Positions 58,471-64,000 of a DNA stretch of 64,000 nt are shown in pieces (within the stretch, counting starts at the first letter, position 1; each line of letters starts with the position of its first letter). The notes beneath the pieces are model-generated. The model was not told the DNA's origin. It saw only the letters and a list, made by a program, of their open reading frames with translations, and did not search any database. Origin of the DNA: Anaeramoeba flamelloides (Eukaryota > Metamonada > Anaeramoebidae); contig JANTQA010000029.1 in the NCBI GenBank assembly GCA_027625915.1, positions 6,820,001 to 6,884,000 of the forward strand, read 5' to 3'. The position numbers and the translations under genes were made by a program.

Positions 58471-60221
58471 AATTATTTGAGATTGGATAGGTTAGATAAT
58501 TTTCCTTTTCAAATATTAAGAGTATGAACAGCCAACTGCTTTTATTAGATTCAATCATTTGAGAATATATCTATTATTTTATTTTATTAAAATTATTAAT
58601 TTGAATTCAAATTTATTTGTCTCAAAATCTTGAAAAAATTGAGAAACAATTTTAAAATATATTGTTAAATTTTTCAATTTATTGGATTGTTAATAACGCA
58701 CCAAAAGAATTAAAATTTAGTTCTGAAGTATTGATTAAAAATAATCAAATTAAAAAGTATTTCTTTAGATTATCCATGAATTTTCCAGGTTTTGAAAAAG
58801 TATTTTGTTTGTATTCTTTTTCTCAGTTTTTTTTTATTCAATAAAGAGAAAAAATAGATTTGGGCTGTTCTTTGAATCAAAAAATATATTTTTTTTTCAT
58901 GTTTAAAATAATTATTGTATTTTTTTTCGAAATTAAGTAGATTTTTTATACTGGGTTATAACCAGAACTTGGTGGTTTTTATTTTCAAAGTGTATTTTTG
59001 AACACTTCTTTCCAGGCAATAAGATTTCAATCTTCTTTCAAAGAAAATAATTTTTTTTAAATAAATTCAGAAATAGGTTCAATTTTGAACTTTTCAAAAA
59101 TTAGAAAAATGGATCAAACTTTTAAAAACAATAATTCATTTCTGAAAATCAAATAAAAAGTAAGTTTGATATTGTAGTAATAGGACTTTTACTTGGTTTT
59201 TCAATTTCAAGATACGATAAAATTTATTTTTAATTTGCTATTGGGTTAACTTGAAGATTTTTTTTAGTTTACTATTCCCTTAAATCTATTGGAATTTATC
59301 AGTAGAAGAATTCAATAAAAATAGGAGTTTAAAAGTTCCTTTTTGAAATTTTACCTGAAATAAAAAGTTATTTTGTCTCAAAAATTATACAGACATAAGT
59401 ATTTCTATGAAGAATAAAAAACAAAAACAAATTAAGAATTAGTAATTGTAACAAATGTCAGAGATAAGATCAAGAAATAAATGATATTTATTTATTTTTT
59501 CTTGAGATCAATTTTTTTCATTTTTTTTGAATTCCATTTTTTAGTTGATATGAAAAGATATTATTCTGGGATATATTCCATTCTAGTATTTATTAAAATA
59601 TCAATGTGTTTGATTACAGAAATGATTTGAAGAATTTAGTTTCACATAAATGTTTGTTCTCAAAATTTGATAAATCTATTTACTTCCTTCATAAACCAAA
59701 AAAATCTATCTTAAAATTTATGATTAAATAATCAAATACTTGTATTTTAAAAAAACTAAAATAACTTTTCCGAACAAAAATTCTGAAAAACTGTGGTACC
59801 CAATTAAATATTTAGAAAAAAACGAAAAGAATTAACGGACCAAAAAGAATTTTCTTGTAATAGATAAGATCACTTTTTTTTCTCCTTTTTTTTGCTCAAA
59901 AGTATTAACACGTTTTAGGAGTGGAAAATCAAGAAAAATACAATTCGAGAATCATAAACCTCATTTTCATTAAAAATTTTTTCACCAAGAACCACATATA
60001 AATCATAGCTAGTCTCGAAATGATCTTGAAAAATATTCTCAGTTTCGTTGGATTTTTTAACTTTCTCTTGTACTAATAAGATTGTCCTTGTTCGTTTTTC
60101 TTGTAATTTTCGAGAAAAGAAGGTTATCAAAAGTGGATAAAATAACGAAAATTTCAAAGTTATTCATTTTTTTTCATTTAATTTCTTATTTTTTTTCTCA
60201 TTATTTAAACATTTCTTGTCC
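58471..60221. other. Intergenic between LINE and BAR-like gene
   Basis: AT-rich, with no repeat family recognised. An unassigned coding-like frame on the minus strand occupies 59915-60157. The promoter of the BAR-like gene should lie at the right end. Confidence 0.6.
59915..60157 (-). CDS. Orphan coding-like frame of unknown function
   Basis: About 80 open codons including RKLQEKRTRTILLVQEKVKK, SNETENIFQDHFETSYDLYV and VLGEKIFNENEVYDSRI. Codon use is richer in GC than the surroundings and the peptide looks protein-like. There is no ATG in frame; a possible acceptor (TTACAAG) lies near 60110 and donor-like GTTTAT or GTATTT sites near the end. It could be an internal or last exon of a gene running left across the BAR-like gene. 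Not recognised. Confidence 0.3.
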   Translation of the reverse strand: MKFSLFYPLLITFFSRKLQEKRTRTILLVQEKVKKSNETENIFQDHFETSYDLYVVLGEKIFNENEVYDSRIVFFLIFHS

Positions 60222-61126
60222 ATGAATTTTGCAAAAAAACAGCTTAACCAATTCCAGTCACTCAAATATTTAAAAAATTTTCTAGTTGATGAAAAAAATC
60301 ATCACAAACAATACCAGTCCTTGCTCAAAATTAAGAACACTGCAATTTCGGATTTAAAAGGGTGGAAAAATGATGAAAAGGGTGTTGTTAGTGAATCACT
60401 GTAAAATTTTTTATTTTTTTTCTTTCTTCATCCACACCTTACAATCCACAATAACCCTCAAATTTTTTCTTTTCAAAATTCAAAAAAAAAAAAAAAAAAA
60501 AAACTCTAAAGAAATACGTTTTATGAAGGAAATATAAAAATATCCGAGGCAGAAAAAGAGCTGGTTCAAGCTTATGAGCAATTTATTGACTCACTTCGTA
60601 AAATCATTGAAAAATACAAAGAATGGGAAGTCATTCAAAAAAAATATACCAAGGCAGCAAAGAATGAACAAAATGCATTAAATAAAAAAAATAAGGCAGA
60701 CAATGCTCTTAAAAAGAATAGGAACAAAAACAAAGAATTAAAATTAGAAATGGAGCAAACAAATGCAAAAGAAAATTGGGAGTCCCTCAAGTTTGTTGCA
60801 GAAAAGCTCAAGGAAGATAATGACTCATCTTGGAAAGAGTTCGAGAACTTTAAGCTTGAAATCTTAAAAAATTCACTCATTCAACTTACACAAGCACAAC
60901 TTAAATACCACTCCCTGTCAGTTGAGCAATTCCAAGACCAACTAAAGGAATATAAAAAAATGCCAGACAAATTAAAAGGATCTGAAAAAAATTCTGATCA
61001 AAAGAAAAAGAAAAAAAAGAAAAAGGTCCAAACTTCATCATCAGAAGGTAATTATTCAAGTTTAAAGACTCCTTTTTTTTTTATTTAGAAATATTTCTTT
61101 ATCAACTTTATAAAGGAAAAATTTAA
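60222..61126 (+). CDS. BAR-domain-like coiled-coil protein
   Basis: Probably a membrane-curving BAR protein, by inference. Exons 60222-60400 and 60512-61047, then either a 41-nt intron to 61089-61126 (250 aa, ending EIFLYQLYKGKI) or read-through to the stop at 61086 (251 aa). The exon 1/2 junction is phase 2. Nearly the whole protein is charged helix: AYEQFIDSLRKIIEKYKEWE, a Lys/Asn-rich coil, then NWESLKFVAEKLKEDN and WKEFENFKLEILKNSLIQL followed by TQAQLKYHSLSVEQFQDQL. The last segment resembles the end of BAR domains of the FAM92/CIBAR or sorting-nexin type, where a helix carries short, regularly placed hydrophobics. The tail has a Lys run and Ser-rich end. Subfamily is not certain. Confidence 0.8.
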
Positions 61127-61638
61127 TTTCTGTCGTTTGTGTGATAACTATTTTTGATTCGTTTTTGCTAATTGAACTTGTGTGTTGCAAAAAACCATCA
61201 TTTTTTTTTCAAATTCAAAATATTTAATTTTTGATAAAATTCTTAATAAGGAAGTACTAAATTCAAAAAAAAAACATTATATTTTGACGCTGAATAGAAA
61301 TATAAATTGAGCAAAATTTTCATTCATCTTTACACAAAACAAAAGAACAAGTTAATCAAACTTCAAAGTTTACAGTTATTAAAAAAAAAATCATAATATG
61401 CAAGATATTTGGTGATATTAAAATTTTTAATTATTTCCCAAGATATTTTGAGTACTCATTTGGAAAAGTTCACTGGAAATTTGTTTCGGTTTATTAGTGA
61501 ACAAACAGTTATTTCAAATCGGTTTTTAATCGACCGATACTTGTAAATTCTAAATTAAAAAAAATTAGATATTATCTCAAAAGTTCAATAAGGAAGAGCA
61601 AATTGAATACCAGAAAAAATTCTTTAAAATATCATTTC

Positions 61639-61644
<6 letters not shown>

Positions 61645-61677
<33 letters not shown>
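61645..61677. repeat. (ATTT)n microsatellite
   Basis: About eight tandem ATTT units. Confidence 0.95.
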
Positions 61678-61794
61678 GAGAAAGGAGTGGTTAAAGAAAA
61701 TGATATCAAATAAAAAAAAGAGAGAAAAAGAAAATATATTAAAATATATATTAAAAATAATACTATCGTTTTAATTTTTTAAATTAAAAACTAT

Positions 61795-62310
61795 CCACTG
61801 TCGTTAGGTTTTCCGGGATTTGAAAGAATTGAGTAAAATCTTTGATTTTACTATATTCTTTTTAATTCTGGAAAACCGCCATTAGCTTTTTTTTTAATTT
61901 AAAAAATTAAAACAAAATTTTGGAAATTTTCTTTTTATTTCTTAAATTAAAAAAAAGTGTTCTTTGATTTTCTTGAGTTTTCTATTTATTTGGAAAATCG
62001 ATAGATTTTACAAATAAAATAGAAAACCTCAAAAAAATCGAGAAAATTTAATGTATAAAACAGAAAACTTCAAGAAAACCTATGCACTCGACGGCACTTG
62101 ACGACACGTCCCCAGAATGCACAGGAGGGGCAAAACCTCGATAGAAAGATTATCGATTACAAATAAAAATTCCACCTTCTGTGATTAATAATGCTATTCC
62201 GCTGTAGTTAGTTTTTTTTTTAATTTGAAAGGATTGAGTAAAATCTAATATTTTGCTCAATTCTTTTAAATTAAAAAAAAACAAGACACTACCTCTCAGA
62301 GTGGGGCACT
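61795..62310. repeat. Hairpin-repeat locus E4
   Basis: Two hairpins of the GAATTGAGTAAAATC-TTT-GATTTTAC type (61825 and 62228), inverted CTATTTATTTGGAAAATCGA segments, and 10-bp GAGTG-like units near 62085-62110 and 62296-62320 (for example CGACGGCACTTGACGACACG). No LINE tail attached. Confidence 0.7.
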
Positions 62311-63535
62311 AGGTGCCCGAATTTATATATTTTTTTTACTATTTTAAGAATTTTTTGTTTTTGTGTTTTTTATTATTATTTTTTCTTTATTACCTTAAGT
62401 TTACTAACCATAAGAAATTTGATGAAAAATTCCTGACAAAGGCAGTAAATTTCATAATTTTGATTAAAATATCATTTCTTATTGGGTTTGTGGTGATTTT
62501 TTTTTTACTCCAAATTATTGATTGTAAACAATTTTTGGGACTTAAATAAAATCTTTCATTTCTTAATTGGGAAATTATCTTGTAGATGCACAATTAACTC
62601 TCTGTGAATAAAAACATAATCTGGTCAAAAATTTCATTTCATATTTCAAAAAAAAAAAAAAAAAAAGCATTATAAACACCAATTTTGTTAGAATAAAAAA
62701 TCACAAAAATTACATCAATTACAGAAACCAAACAAAGAATTTCTAAATCCAAAGAATCAGACTTTTAAATTAAAGATCCAATTAATTGAATTTTTTGGAA
62801 TTTTAAATAAATTTTCTATATTTGCTTATTTTTTATTGAACAGTAAAAAAAAAAAAAAAAAAAAAAAAAGACCAATCATTATTTGTTTTGAATATCAAAA
62901 AAATGAAAAAATACCATTTTTTATTGTTTCTAAAAATTAAATATTTCTTCGTGGCATTTTTATTTTGATCGAGCAAAAAAAAATTATTTTCACAAAAATA
63001 AAAAATGATTGAATTGTGATTTGTTTAATAATTTATAAAAAAAAAAAATTACCAGCATTTAACCGTGGTTTCATTTAATGAATTTATGCTATTTTCCCAA
63101 TTCACAAAAAAGTTGTGAAAACAAGAGTAAAAAAATATAATTTGATATTGTTTCAAACACACTATTCAACCAGTATACCTGTTCAAGAAATTTTGGTTAT
63201 AAAAATTTCACAAGTGTACTTTTTTTTCTGAATCATCTTGGAATAAATAAAATATTCTTTTAAAATGATGAAATTGCCATTTCCAACAAAACTAAATATT
63301 TATTTTCAAGGAATATATTATATCAGAAAAATAACCAAAAATTGATTTTTCATTTTATTTAAACAAAATTTCGGTTCTTATACTTCCAAAAGATGCCATA
63401 AGTATCCCAAATAATTTTAAATATCGCATCTAGAAATCTTAGTGATTTTAATGAGAATATCTAAGGCCATTGGATTATATGTTGTGAGAGTGTACGAGAT
63501 ATTAAGATTTCAATAAAATTTAAGATCTTCTTATT

Positions 63536-63851
63536 TCAATAACCACGTTTTTTCTTATTATGGGTGCTTGAATTATGATGTGCACTACACCATAAATTGG
63601 GAAGATATAATTTTACGATATTCGGCTGGTTAATCACTAACTTTATAAATAAAAAAAAAAAAAAACGTAGCAAAACAAAAAACAATAAAGCAAAACAAAG
63701 AAAAACAAATAAAATGATTTTTTTATGAAAGATTTTTTTTTTTTTACATTTCTTATCCTTTTTCTTAATTTTCATATATATATTTTTTTTTTTTTTTGAT
63801 TTCTTCCGTTTATTTTTCCTTCTTTTCGATTTCAATTACCTTTTCGTTCAT
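63536..63851 (-). CDS. Possible tiny two-exon gene
   Basis: ATG at 63851 gives MNEK followed by donor GTAATT. The acceptor at 63641 leads in phase 0 to 34 codons (LVINQPNIVKLYLPNLWCSA and HHNSSTHNKKKRGY), then a stop. The second exon has a non-random look (Trp, Cys, two His) and higher GC than its surroundings. A 38-residue product is unusual, so a missed 3' exon or a longer upstream part is possible. Not recognised. Confidence 0.3.
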
Positions 63852-64000
63852 TTTCTTTCTTTTCAATTTATTCTTTTCAAATGTATCTTTTGGTAAGGTT
63901 TATAGATCAAGATTTTATTTATTATAGTATAATTAAAACTCGAGCTTGAGTATTTATTTTCCAATTAATTATACTTCTTCTTCCAATTCTTATTTCATAT

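Larger units (their letters stand above)
61127..63535. other. Intergenic with repeats
   Basis: Holds a likely half-copy of element K (about 61310-61350), an (ATTT)n run at 61645-61677 and hairpin locus E4. 62320-63530 has no supported feature. Confidence 0.65.

Noticed and set aside
63660-63835. Lys-rich open frame (MKSKRRKNKRKKSKKKK) with an eL41-like look
   Set aside because: It is made of A and T runs and falls in the proposed intron; the order of residues does not fit eL41.
1-64000. tRNA, rRNA and CRISPR arrays
   Set aside because: No cloverleaf with a convincing TTCGA arm, no rRNA core sequence and no regularly spaced repeats with unique spacers were seen by eye.

Overview
The window is nuclear DNA of a very AT-rich eukaryote. 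The code is standard, the proteins are rich in Asn, Lys and Gln, and the GT-AG introns run from under 200 nt to over 3 kb and are full of transposon debris. Charged low-complexity runs (Lys-Glu, Gln-Glu) and poly-Asn suggest an amoeboid protist such as Anaeramoeba or an amoebozoan. That placement is inference from style, not from a marker gene.

Layout. 1-4.66 kb: second, interrupted copy of a Mei2-like RNA-binding protein gene, reading right. 4.7-9.0 kb: short transposons. 9.06-13.24 kb: heterotrimeric G-protein alpha subunit, four exons. 13.4-16 kb: LINE tail, a hairpin-repeat locus and two terminal-inverted-repeat (TIR) elements. 17.1-17.9 kb: Ran-like GTPase lacking key catalytic residues. 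18-21.5 kb: repeats. 21.5-22.5 kb: ribosomal protein eL22 (minus). 26.76-35.23 kb: importin alpha, seven exons. 38.0-43.25 kb: intact copy of the Mei2-like gene (minus). 44.8-45.8 kb: a near-perfect foldback beside a TIR element. 48.4-53.5 kb: single-exon Dna2 helicase-nuclease (minus). 53.8-58.5 kb: repeats and a 5'-truncated LINE. 60.2-61.1 kb: BAR-like coiled-coil protein. 61.8-64 kb: another hairpin-repeat locus and a possible tiny gene.

The largest structure is a pair of inverted arms of about 4.5 kb (1-4663 and 37935-42443). They are about 98% identical in the alignable protein and enclose 33 kb that holds the G-alpha, Ran-like, eL22 and importin alpha genes. Most non-coding space is made of small TIR elements, seen as two to four copies or as single copies with clear inverted ends, and of a hairpin-rich repeat found beside LINE 3' ends.

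The genes do not form one pathway. Ran and importin alpha both belong to nuclear transport, but this Ran paralogue looks unable to hydrolyse GTP normally. Splice sites were chosen by eye from GT/AG, reading phase and family alignment from memory; no search was run.
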